Assembly: GCA_016935935.1 (NCBI GenBank)
Contig: JAFGPZ010000202.1
Coordinates: forward strand, 1 to 9,195
Direction: 5' to 3'
DNA length: 9,195 bases
From: Deltaproteobacteria bacterium
Lineage (GTDB): Bacteria > Desulfobacterota > Syntrophia > Syntrophales > UBA2210
The first letter of the stretch is position 1. Each line of letters opens with the position of its first letter. This document shows, in pieces, positions 1 through 6,565 of the stretch. A program made the position numbers and the translations under genes. Under the pieces are notes generated by a model. That model searched no databases, was not told where the DNA came from, and saw only the letters and a list, made by a program, of their open reading frames with translations.

Positions 1-1
1 G

Positions 2-1318
2 ACCGAGAGCGATATGTACCTTACATCTTCGGCGCTTCTCGACCGGGAACGGGGAAGAGGCACACACAATTTCACCCTCTTTAACCTTAATTATATTCCG
101 AGTGAGCGTTATGTAAAAGCTGAACGCGGTGAAGAACCGAAACCGCCGGGAAGACTTGCGCTAACCCCTTTTGAGGAAAACCTCGGTGTTAAAGTCGTAA
201 GGACGAGGGACGAAAGGCGGTACGAACTGGCAAGGGATTTTTACACGATTGATCAGCTTGTGTACGATATCTATAACCGCTTTGCTCTGAGGACTTTCGA
301 GTCATTGCATTTTGATTTCGGAAGTGTAATTGTGGATGACCGTTACCCGGAAGAAGACGAGATACGGCAGGTTATTCTTGAAGCGATGAACGACGCGGGT
401 ATCAAGGGAAACAGGCTGTCCGAAGAAAACAGAAAGCAGATTGATAATTACTTTAACCAATTCCTGCCACGAGGCACGAAGAAGCGGGTTTTTGAGAATA
501 TCGAGGGAGATATAATACCGGTTGATACCTCCCGAATGGAAAGATCCGGCATCCGGGTGAGCGAGCTTGAAAGAGACAGGACAGCGTTTCTGAGCGAAGA
601 TTACGAAACTGAGGTGGGGGAAGCAAATCAATTTATACTGGACTACATCAACGAGTTGAGGAAACGCCCGGAAGACGGCCCGCAGCTCTCCCTTTTCAAA
701 CCTGAAGATTTTGTGGAGAGAAGGGATGAAATTATCCGAACGCTTGTCAAGGGAGATACACGGCCGCCCTATGTGGTAAATACGTCAAAACTGAAAAGCC
801 CTCAAAATATCGTCTTGGTTTCCCATTCGCCGGAAAAGGAGTTCGTTTTCCAATTGATAGACAACTCCGATTACCTGGATGCCTGGATTAAATCGCCGGA
901 CAAGAATTTCTACAGTATTACTTATGAATACTGGAAGGGCGGAAAAGACAGGGTCAGAAGGAATTTTAACCCGGATTTTTTCATAAAAATCGATCTGGCC
1001 GAGTACATTTCAGGGCTTGAAGGCAACGGAAGCGCGGGCCATCTTAAAAAACTGAAAAAGCTCCAGGACGACGGCATAGAAAGCATTATCAAGGTAGTGG
1101 AGATCAAGTCGGATGAAGAACAGGACGAAGCAACGCCGGCAAAAGAGGAATACGCGAAGGCACACTTCGAAAGGGTAAACGAAAAATTGAGCACAGTGAA
1201 CCTGGCGGATATTGAAAGTCAATATCGCGCCGATGCTCGACAGTATTATACCTTTGATCTGCTGACGCCCCATCAATTTTCACGCTGGATTGCGGATTTG
1301 AAAAAGGGTAATTTGTGA
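2..1318 (+). CDS. Type III restriction (Res)-like protein, C-terminal part with PD-(D/E)XK nuclease; 5' partial
   Basis: The frame is open from the left edge of the window, so the first Met at 14 need not be the start and the N-terminus lies outside. About 438 residues are visible. Counting from the Met at 14, the last third carries a nuclease core: EKEFVF (about 274-279), NPDFFIKI (319-326) and VVEIKSDEE (361-369). This is the E...PD...ExK pattern of the endonuclease domain that ends type III Res subunits, which place it after an SF2 helicase. The likely catalytic residues are D321, E363 and K365. No helicase Walker motif is visible here; if present it is upstream. In this family the enzyme cleaves unmodified foreign DNA in an ATP-dependent way, usually with a Mod methyltransferase; no methyltransferase is in the window. 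The DUF262 restriction-like gene follows on the same strand, which suggests a defence cluster. A related DEAD/DEAH helicase-nuclease of another defence system is the main alternative. Confidence 0.72.
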   Translation, partial: TESDMYLTSSALLDRERGRGTHNFTLFNLNYIPSERYVKAERGEEPKPPGRLALTPFEENLGVKVVRTRDERRYELARDFYTIDQLVYDIYNRFALRTFESLHFDFGSVIVDDRYPEEDEIRQVILEAMNDAGIKGNRLSEENRKQIDNYFNQFLPRGTKKRVFENIEGDIIPVDTSRMERSGIRVSELERDRTAFLSEDYETEVGEANQFILDYINELRKRPEDGPQLSLFKPEDFVERRDEIIRTLVKGDTRPPYVVNTSKLKSPQNIVLVSHSPEKEFVFQLIDNSDYLDAWIKSPDKNFYSITYEYWKGGKDRVRRNFNPDFFIKIDLAEYISGLEGNGSAGHLKKLKKLQDDGIESIIKVVEIKSDEEQDEATPAKEEYAKAHFERVNEKLSTVNLADIESQYRADARQYYTFDLLTPHQFSRWIADLKKGNL

Positions 1319-1609
1319 TGTTTTAAAAATCGAAACAGGGAGTAAGCAAGGCGCAGTCCTGCGAATATTCCCAGTTAGTATAACAGGGAAGAACCCTATG
1401 GTACAATCACCTGATGAAAAGACATGTGTGGCGATTCCCTTTTTCGAATAGTTAAAGGCGCTGGATTGGAAACAACATATTGAAGGTGGGTATGCCGTAT
1501 CTAAGAGAATAGCAATACTGTGATAAACTCAAACTCCTGAAAAAAAGGCCTTATGCACGATTTGTTAATTGGTAAAGTCGGGGTTCAAATTTAGAGAGAG
1601 GATTTTATT
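1319..1609 (+). other. Intergenic region with a possible decayed reading frame
   Basis: No intact gene is visible. One frame starting around the previous stop (1317) stays open for 44 codons, hits a single TAG at 1449-1451, then stays open to TGA at 1521-1523. The part from the ATG at 1398 would read MVQSPDEKTCVAIPFFE, then stop, then LKALDWKQHIEGG onward. It may be the remnant of a small gene, or chance. No clear terminator follows the upstream gene. The 3' end holds the ribosome binding site of the next gene (GAGAGAGGA at about 1592-1600). A poor promoter match (TTGTTA at 1562, TCAAAT at 1585, 17-bp spacing) is the only promoter candidate seen. Confidence 0.35.
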
Positions 1610-3568
1610 ATGAAGATATCGACCATACTTGATCAAATTGACCTCGGGACTATGGCTCTGCCCAAGTTTCAAAGGGGATACGTCTGGAACCGCGAGCAGG
1701 TAAGAGGTTTGATGAATTCCTTATACCGCAAGTTTCCGATCGGAAGTCTTCTTGTCTGGATTGTGCAATCAGATGAAGCGCTTACACGTGGCGATGGTCC
1801 GACAACTCCAGGTGTAGTAAATCTTTTACTTGACGGGCAACAACGAATAACTTCGCTCTATGGTGTTGTCCGGGGAAAACCACCTATATTCTTTGACGGA
1901 GATGAAAAGATTATTACCGGGTTACACTTTCACTTGGAAGATGAGGTCTTTGAGTTTTACCAGCCGGTAAAAATGAAAGACGAACCTTTCTGGATAAATA
2001 TAACCGACGTCATGCAGAAAGGCGCTGCATCAGTTTTCAGTGAGCTCAGCACTAAAATAGATGTGCAGCCCAAAATGGCAGAATATCTTGGAAGGTTAAA
2101 TGCAATTGATCAAATTAAAGAGGTTGACCTCCATAATGAAAAAATAACAGGACAGGACAAAACCGTTGATATCGTCGTTGAGATTTTCAATAAAGTTAAC
2201 AGTGGCGGCACGAAGCTTTCAAAGGGTGATCTGGCTCTTGCCAAGATATGCGCTTCCTGGCCCGAGGCTCGTGACGAAATGAAGAACAGGTTGGAAAAAT
2301 GGAGGCGCGCTGGATTTGATTTTACCCTTGAATGGTATCTCAGGAATATCAATGCAATATTGACCGGAGAAGCTCTTTTTTCAGCCTTGAAGGATGTTGA
2401 TACTACAACTTTTAAAAATGGACTTTTGGAGGCCGAGAAAAAAATTGACGGGTTGCTGAACCTAATTTCCTCGAGATTAGGCTTAGACCATGACAGGGTG
2501 CTTGGCGGGCGGGGGGCTTTACCTTTGCTGTCCAAGTATTTATCAGAACATGGGACAACACGATTAGATCATAAAGAGCGGGACAAACTGCTTTACTGGT
2601 ATGTCCATACCTTCCTGTGGGGGCGATATGCGGGCTCGACTGAAAGTGTACTCAGACAGGATCTGTCGCTTATACAGGAAAAAGAAGGCGCACTCGACAG
2701 GCTTATTGAAAACCTGCGGAAAAGCAGGGGTGACTTAACGGTACATGAACAGGATGTTAGCGGTTGGAGTAAAGGTGCTCGCTTCTATCCACTGACTTAC
2801 CTCTTAACAAGGGTTTGTGGTTCCAAAGATTGGGGAACTGGCGTTGATTTATCGTCTCACATGCTTGGTAAATTAAGCACGCTTCAGGTTCATCATATTT
2901 TTCCCAAAGCCTATTTATACGAAAAGGATTATGAACGATCCGATGTGAATGCCATTGCCAACTTTACATTTCAAACGCAGGAAACAAATCTCTGGATCGG
3001 CAAAAAGGCGCCTGAGGAATACTTTGAAGAAGTGGAAAAGAATCATCCGGGTGCCCTTGCGTCACACTGGATACCTATGGACAAAGAACTATGGAAACTG
3101 GACAGGTATCTTGATTTCTTAGCAGAAAGAAGAAAGCTAATCGCGAATGCAGCAAATGAATTCCTGGAAAGCCTTTATCATGGAAAAGTTCCTGAAGCAG
3201 AGACACCCATAGAGGATATCACTCTCAGGAAAATTGAGACTGTTCAAGGCCGGGTTATCAGTGATGAAGAGGAAGAAGTCATTCTGGAATGTGTGTTGTG
3301 GGTGGAAAGAATGGGCCTGCCACCTGGCGAAATAGAATACGAACTATGCGATGAGAATACCAGTAAGGTCTTGGCCGTTCTTGATCTGGCATGGCCGGAT
3401 GGTTTACAACCACGTCTAAGTCAACCTGTTGCGCTTCTAATCAATGAGGGAAAGGATATTGAGGAAGTTGCTAATCAAAACGGATACCTGTATTTTACTA
3501 CAGTTGATGATTTGAAAAAATATATTCGGAAAGAATTTCTAACGTCACCAGAGGAAGCGGTTGCATAA
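1610..3568 (+). CDS. DUF262-DUF1524 protein, single-chain GmrSD-type restriction candidate
   Basis: The 652-aa protein carries both halves of a GmrSD-type enzyme. The N-terminal DUF262 (GmrS-like) part has PKFQRGYVW (18-26), the DGQQR motif (75-79) that in this ParB-like family is linked to NTP use, and FNKVNSGGTKLSKGDL (193-208). The C-terminal DUF1524 (GmrD-like) part is an HNH nuclease with LQVHHIFPKAYL (425-436) and IANFTFQTQETNLWIG (449-464). The His pair 428-429 is probably catalytic. Residues about 545-650 form an extra C-terminal region containing AWPDGLQPRLSQPVALL (594-610) that neither domain explains. Relatives such as GmrSD and BrxU cut phage DNA carrying modified cytosines; the target here is unknown. 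The start is set by GAGAGAGGA about 9 nt before the ATG. It lies 291 bp after the Res-like gene on the same strand, consistent with a defence island; cotranscription is possible but not shown. Confidence 0.88.
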   Translation: MKISTILDQIDLGTMALPKFQRGYVWNREQVRGLMNSLYRKFPIGSLLVWIVQSDEALTRGDGPTTPGVVNLLLDGQQRITSLYGVVRGKPPIFFDGDEKIITGLHFHLEDEVFEFYQPVKMKDEPFWINITDVMQKGAASVFSELSTKIDVQPKMAEYLGRLNAIDQIKEVDLHNEKITGQDKTVDIVVEIFNKVNSGGTKLSKGDLALAKICASWPEARDEMKNRLEKWRRAGFDFTLEWYLRNINAILTGEALFSALKDVDTTTFKNGLLEAEKKIDGLLNLISSRLGLDHDRVLGGRGALPLLSKYLSEHGTTRLDHKERDKLLYWYVHTFLWGRYAGSTESVLRQDLSLIQEKEGALDRLIENLRKSRGDLTVHEQDVSGWSKGARFYPLTYLLTRVCGSKDWGTGVDLSSHMLGKLSTLQVHHIFPKAYLYEKDYERSDVNAIANFTFQTQETNLWIGKKAPEEYFEEVEKNHPGALASHWIPMDKELWKLDRYLDFLAERRKLIANAANEFLESLYHGKVPEAETPIEDITLRKIETVQGRVISDEEEEVILECVLWVERMGLPPGEIEYELCDENTSKVLAVLDLAWPDGLQPRLSQPVALLINEGKDIEEVANQNGYLYFTTVDDLKKYIRKEFLTSPEEAVA

Positions 3569-3573
3569 GATGT

Positions 3574-3606
3574 TCCGCTGAAAGGCAATATAACAACTTT
3601 AGCGGA
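3574..3606 (+). terminator. Stem-loop just after the DUF262 gene
   Basis: TCCGCTGAAAG (3574-3584) pairs with CTTTAGCGGA (3597-3606), leaving one bulged G and a 12-nt loop. It starts 5 nt past the stop codon. There is no T-run after it (AT-rich DNA follows), so it may be a weak or factor-assisted terminator, or a 3'-end stabilising hairpin. Confidence 0.4.
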
Positions 3607-3718
3607 GAACTATAATCTATAAAATTAATAAAGATAACAGAACGAACCACAATGCAAAAGGCCATTCCATAGTGTAAGTGATATTGATCAGAAATCAGAC
3701 GGGGCAAAAGCATTGGAT

Positions 3719-3781
3719 GGACACAAAACTCGTAAAAAAGACCCCAAAAGCGTAAAAAAAGACCACAAAACCCCCAAAAGT
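3719..3781. repeat. About three tandem 21-bp A-rich repeats
   Basis: Units begin near 3719, 3740 and 3761 and share GAC(C)-ACAAAA followed, in the first two, by CGTAAAAAA. A fourth partial unit (GGCCACAAGG) may start at 3782. On the minus strand these give T-runs just beyond the leftward operon. The array lies in the gap between the defence genes and that operon. Protein-binding repeats or a replication-slippage tract are both possible. Confidence 0.5.
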
Positions 3782-3793
3782 GGCCACAAGGGG
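3772..3793 (-). terminator. Weak candidate terminator of the leftward operon
   Basis: Read on the minus strand, CCCC (3793-3790) pairs with GGGG (3775-3772), around an inner GTGGCCAC self-complementary core. GTTTTGTGG follows, and a T7 run (3760-3754) lies about 11 nt further on. The position, 19 nt after the stop at 3812, is right. The gap before the T-run makes it atypical. Confidence 0.35.
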
Positions 3794-3811
3794 ATTTGTT
3801 ACATTGCTGTG

Positions 3812-4213
3812 TTACGGAGAGAGAAAATTAAGAGCCTTGCCGAGGGCAATATCGAGCATTGCCACTTCCTGGTAGTTGAAATATTCTTCTTCGTCTATAC
3901 TCCCGTCAATTCCGCAAAGCTCAAATTTAACAAACTGCTTCCCATCCTTCTGTGTTCTTTTTAAGCGTAAAAATTCAATAACGAAATCTTCTGCAGGTAT
4001 ATCTCCCATGCGATTATGTAAAAACGCTTGCAGAACTGATTTGATAAAAACCAATCTCGTTAAGCCTTTAACATAGTATTTCCAGAACCAGATGCCCACC
4101 TCAACATTGCGAACAAAGATGTCTCTACCGGTACCGTATTTGTCTTCATGCCTTTGCAGAATTCGGGTTTCTGTTATTTCGATGTGCACGTTTTTCCAAT
4201 GGTATGTTATCAT
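3812..4213 (-). CDS. Hypothetical protein (133 aa), last gene of the recombinase operon
   Basis: I do not recognise this family. The 133-aa product looks soluble, with no signal peptide or membrane segment. It has basic and aromatic stretches (IWFWKYYVKGLTRLVF, about 41-56) and an acidic cluster near the end (DGSIDEEEYFNYQE, about 103-116). Its ATG overlaps the stop of the upstream gene as ATGA (4213-4210) and is preceded by AAGGAG with 5-nt spacing, so it is almost certainly cotranslated with the 178-aa gene. A role supporting the divergent recombinase two genes upstream is inferred from this tight arrangement only. Confidence 0.75.
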   Translation of the reverse strand: MITYHWKNVHIEITETRILQRHEDKYGTGRDIFVRNVEVGIWFWKYYVKGLTRLVFIKSVLQAFLHNRMGDIPAEDFVIEFLRLKRTQKDGKQFVKFELCGIDGSIDEEEYFNYQEVAMLDIALGKALNFLSP

Positions 4214-4746
4214 AGCTGCTCCTTCTTTTTTTGTGTTTCAATTTCCGTCCATAGTTGTTGCAGGTACGACGGAGATACCTTTAGTCTCCGGTATTTGCCT
4301 AAATATTTTGCGATCCTGCGAAACCCGAAATCATCTTCTTTCAGTTCCTTAACTTCGCCCCAGTAAGCCATAACCGCCCGCTTTTTAGGCCCGACACTGC
4401 CTTTTGCCAGGTTAACTGCCCTTGTTTTTCTTATGTTTTCCCAGTCATCGTACTGTTTTTGGCTAGCGACTCTGTATCCCTTACCTCTTGTAGTATCCCA
4501 TCCGGCTTCTCGTGCAGCCAGGATCAGTGCGGCGTATCTCAACAGCCTGCCCGCAACTTCAAAGTTCCCGTTTTTCAATTGGTAATACTTTTTTTCGGCT
4601 TTCTGATGGATTGAGATATAGGTATCTTCAGGCATGGCAGCTATCCAGTGGCGGATTTTGGATCGCTCCGAAGGGCTTAAATAACCTGTCAATTTAAAGA
4701 TCAGGTCCGGTTCATATTTTTTACTGTTACTTTTTTGTGTAGGCAT
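4210..4746 (-). CDS. Hypothetical protein (178 aa) with a possible C-terminal helix-turn-helix
   Basis: I do not recognise the family. The frame is open further upstream (to 4851), but that part overlaps the recombinase gene by more than 120 bp. The ATG at 4746, giving MPTQKSNSKKYEPDLIFKL, leaves a 20-bp overlap and is preferred, although no strong Shine-Dalgarno precedes it; translational coupling would explain this. The protein is basic (many K/R). Near its end, about residues 139-170, the run GFRRIAKYLGKYRRLKVSPS followed by YLQQLW resembles a helix-turn-helix of the kind that binds DNA or cooperates with recombinases. Its 3' end overlaps the next gene by 4 bp (ATGA). It may be an accessory DNA-binding partner of the recombinase; this is inference. 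Confidence 0.75.
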   Translation of the reverse strand: MPTQKSNSKKYEPDLIFKLTGYLSPSERSKIRHWIAAMPEDTYISIHQKAEKKYYQLKNGNFEVAGRLLRYAALILAAREAGWDTTRGKGYRVASQKQYDDWENIRKTRAVNLAKGSVGPKKRAVMAYWGEVKELKEDDFGFRRIAKYLGKYRRLKVSPSYLQQLWTEIETQKKKEQL

Positions 4747-5692
4747 AAGTTTCGTAATATCGGAAATGAGACGTGTCCAGCGATGTCTGCTGTATGGCCT
4801 GCTCGTGTGAGTAACCACTGGCGACGCACTCTCTGTACCTTCCCTGTGCAAAGTTATGCTTCAGAGCGTGGGTTCCACGGCCTGGTTCGTACTGTCCGGT
4901 TTTTTTAGCGGCTTCATTGATAGATTCGCTGTATTCCTTGTAATTGCTCTCAAGCCTTCCATATATTTCAATGTGGTTCTTCAAAGCGGCGTATGTTCCG
5001 GTAGAGATCATGTGGTCTGTTGCCTTGCCGCCTTTCTCGACTACACCTTTCAGTATGCCGACATCTTCCCCCGTTACGGGGTCTTTCCCTATTCCACCCA
5101 GGTTTTCCTTGGTCAGAGGATTTGGATGGGCATTTGAAGGCGCGCCCACTCCCTCGGCACGGCATCCACCCTCATACTGGAGCTTAGCCTGTAATTGATG
5201 AGTGGAATTAGTAATTGCATTAATAAGGTTCTGCGGATTGGGGTAAGCTCGATTGTCGAAGTTCCTGCTGGATTTATCCAGGTTGTCATGGATGAGTTTG
5301 GAATATGTCCGTCTTACCTCTGATAAATCTAATTTTTGTCCCTGAATGCCCTGGTTTTCCATGAATGTGTTCACGGCCAGTTCGAATTTGCCCAGGGCCG
5401 CGTTCCGGGTTTCGGCTGTTTGCAGAGATTTTCCGTCCTGAATGGCCTCGTTGAAGCGTTCCTGGAGGTATTTACCCGTCAAGCGGGCGACTTCCGGGGT
5501 ATCCAGGATATTATCACAGCCGTTATTTTGGAGAAAATCGGCCAACCGGTGCGCCTCAGAGCGATAGGTTTTCCAGGTACCAAAAGAACGTATCCCGTTG
5601 GGATTGTCGATTTTACCTTGGCCTATAGCCCGAACGGAATGAAAAACAGCCTCAACCTGCGCATGCACACTTTTGGGCCATCGTAGTTTCAT
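4727..5692 (-). CDS. Divergent tyrosine recombinase (Integrase_1-like)
   Basis: The 321-aa product shows the tyrosine recombinase pattern in a divergent form. YEGGCRAEGV (173-182) supplies the first Arg (R178). K223 in VEKGGKATD may be the beta-hairpin Lys. GTHALKHNFAQGRY (273-286) is the H-x-x-R box with Lys278 where Arg is normal. SHFRYYETYAY (308-318) gives H309 and a likely nucleophile Y318, nine residues later as in classical integrases; Y316 is possible. The HALKH...AQ.RY wording recalls the Integrase_1 family. An N-terminal helical region (about 35-135) would be the core-binding domain. A TAG directly before ATGACC-type upstream codons fixes the start at 5692; AAGGA lies 13 nt upstream, so the ribosome site is weak. 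It heads a three-gene overlapping operon and follows a highly structured non-coding region. The Arg-to-Lys change could mean altered or reduced activity. Confidence 0.8.
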   Translation of the reverse strand: MKLRWPKSVHAQVEAVFHSVRAIGQGKIDNPNGIRSFGTWKTYRSEAHRLADFLQNNGCDNILDTPEVARLTGKYLQERFNEAIQDGKSLQTAETRNAALGKFELAVNTFMENQGIQGQKLDLSEVRRTYSKLIHDNLDKSSRNFDNRAYPNPQNLINAITNSTHQLQAKLQYEGGCRAEGVGAPSNAHPNPLTKENLGGIGKDPVTGEDVGILKGVVEKGGKATDHMISTGTYAALKNHIEIYGRLESNYKEYSESINEAAKKTGQYEPGRGTHALKHNFAQGRYRECVASGYSHEQAIQQTSLDTSHFRYYETYAYTKK

Positions 5693-5753
5693 GGTCTATT
5701 TTGTTTCCTTTTAGCCGGAAAATTTTCGTAAAAATTCCCAGGGCCATACGTGA

Positions 5754-6064
5754 TGAGTCATTCTTGCTCTTTCTGGGGTTTTAATTTTAACCCCGCCTCA
5801 GATGGCTACTGAGATCGACTCACTCACCGGGTTCACTATCCTTTAATGTAGGTTATTGTTCCCTCTGCGAGGTTTGTCCGCGGTAGCAGCTCCGCCTATA
5901 TATTTAACGTTCGTTGCAGCTTATTTTGCTGCCTATCAGCATAATCTAATGGCCTTATTACGGCTAACTGTGCTGAATCCCGCAATCCCTTGCCGAACGG
6001 GTTACAAAGAGATTGCCGTGCCTGATTGAGCTGGCAAAACTTTTTTCCTGACTGCGCCAGGAAA
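5754..6064 (-). ncRNA. Candidate structured RNA or folded recombination site upstream of the recombinase
   Basis: No gene fits in 5693-6108. Read on the minus strand it contains, in order: CTGGC/GCCAG (6060-6056 with 6035-6031), GCAATC/GATTGC (6016-6011 with 5987-5982), TCAGCA/TGCTGA (5976-5971 with 5941-5936), GCAGC/GCTGC (5932-5928 with 5920-5916) and GCGG/CCGC (5895-5892 with 5883-5880). A three-way junction follows: outer stem TGAGTC/GACTCA (5822-5817 with 5759-5754) encloses CTCAG/CTGAG (5813-5809 with 5801-5797) and GGGGTT/AACCCC (5794-5789 with 5780-5775). Most loops are 7-8 nt. The 3' end lies about 60 nt before the recombinase ATG on the same strand. It could be a regulatory leader, a separate RNA used by the recombinase, or single-stranded-DNA hairpins acting as a recombination site. 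No known family is assigned. Confidence 0.5.
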
Positions 6065-6118
6065 GTAGGTATATGAAAAAAAATAATTATTGCGTAGTAA
6101 ATTGAATTTCAGTCCTTT

Positions 6119-6155
6119 TTGCACGGTTTTGTTATTATAAAGTTAAACCGTGCAA
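6119..6155. repeat. 11-bp inverted repeat with 15-nt spacer
   Basis: TTGCACGGTTT (6119-6129) and AAACCGTGCAA (6145-6155) are perfect complements around an AT-rich 15-nt spacer. Neither side has a downstream T-run in the right orientation, so it is not a classical terminator. It lies after the 32-aa microORF and before the structured non-coding region. It could be an mRNA 3'-end hairpin, an operator, or a recombinase binding site. Confidence 0.6.
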
Positions 6156-6182
6156 GTAATCGTATATTCATTGAAAAACGCA

Positions 6183-6281
6183 TTAATCGAACTCCCAAAT
6201 GTGCATCGTAGTGGACACCTGTAATGGACGATTTGTGGACGGTGTGTGGATCATAGTCGTATCTGCAACCAGAATTCTCAT
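6183..6281 (-). CDS. 32-aa microORF, translationally coupled
   Basis: The ATG at 6281 overlaps the stop of the 84-aa gene as ATGA (6281-6278). GGAGG (6293-6289) stands 7 nt upstream, an ideal ribosome site buried in the end of the previous gene. The product begins MRILVADTTMIHTPS and ends HIWEFD. I do not recognise it and see no membrane segment. Support comes only from the start-site architecture. Because the peptide is so short, chance cannot be excluded. Confidence 0.42.
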   Translation of the reverse strand: MRILVADTTMIHTPSTNRPLQVSTTMHIWEFD

Positions 6282-6532
6282 ATTCGATCCTCCATATTCT
6301 GTTCGATTCCCCGAAGTGCCCGTCGGAGGATAAAGATTGCAAGTTCACGATCACCTAACCTTACGCCTAAGGGTATTGGTTTATCGATGAAGTTTATCTT
6401 ACCATCTTTAAAATAGTTAATATTGCACCACATTTTTTCATCTTTCTGCCAGCAAGCTGTTAACGAATATAAACCGTTATATCTGGTAAGCTCAATACCG
6501 TAACCCTTTTCTTCGTTTACAATGATAAACAT
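6278..6532 (-). CDS. Hypothetical protein (84 aa)
   Basis: This small soluble product has no recognised family. It begins MFIIVNEEKGYGIELTRYNG and ends in a charged helix (LGDRELAIFILRRALRGIEQ, about 59-78). AGGAGG (6546-6541) with 8-nt spacing gives a textbook start. It follows the frameshifted gene by 33 bp and is followed by a coupled 32-aa ORF, so it belongs to the leftward operon headed by the AlpA-like gene. Short proteins of this kind are common in the early regions of islands and prophages; its function is not inferable from sequence. Confidence 0.7.
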   Translation of the reverse strand: MFIIVNEEKGYGIELTRYNGLYSLTACWQKDEKMWCNINYFKDGKINFIDKPIPLGVRLGDRELAIFILRRALRGIEQNMEDRI

Positions 6533-6565
6533 TTTTTCATCCTCCTGGAAATTCTTTCGTTATAT

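Noticed and set aside
1556..1592. tRNA-like fragment (AATTGGTAAAG, then GGGGTTCAAAT)
   Set aside because: There is no acceptor stem, no anticodon arm and no correct spacing between the D-like and T-like pieces.
3713..3964. Plus-strand reading frame of 83 codons beginning with a lysine-rich heptad pattern
   Set aside because: The pattern comes from the 21-bp DNA repeats, the ribosome site is poor, and the second half lies antisense to the well-supported 133-aa gene.
4747..4851. Upstream extension of the 178-aa gene to an earlier ATG
   Set aside because: It would overlap the end of the recombinase gene by 125 bp; the residues look like an out-of-frame reading of the catalytic region.
4856..5686. 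Plus-strand frames opposite the recombinase
   Set aside because: They are shadows of the recombinase gene, which has recognisable catalytic motifs; none has a start signal or known motif.
6044..6064. TTTCCTG/CAGGAAA hairpin as a terminator
   Set aside because: No T-run follows on the plus strand, and on the minus strand the stem is followed by A-rich DNA rather than T's.
6109..6354. Minus-strand frame of 81 codons
   Set aside because: It overlaps the 84-aa gene by 77 bp, has no fitting ribosome site, and competes with the better supported 32-aa microORF.
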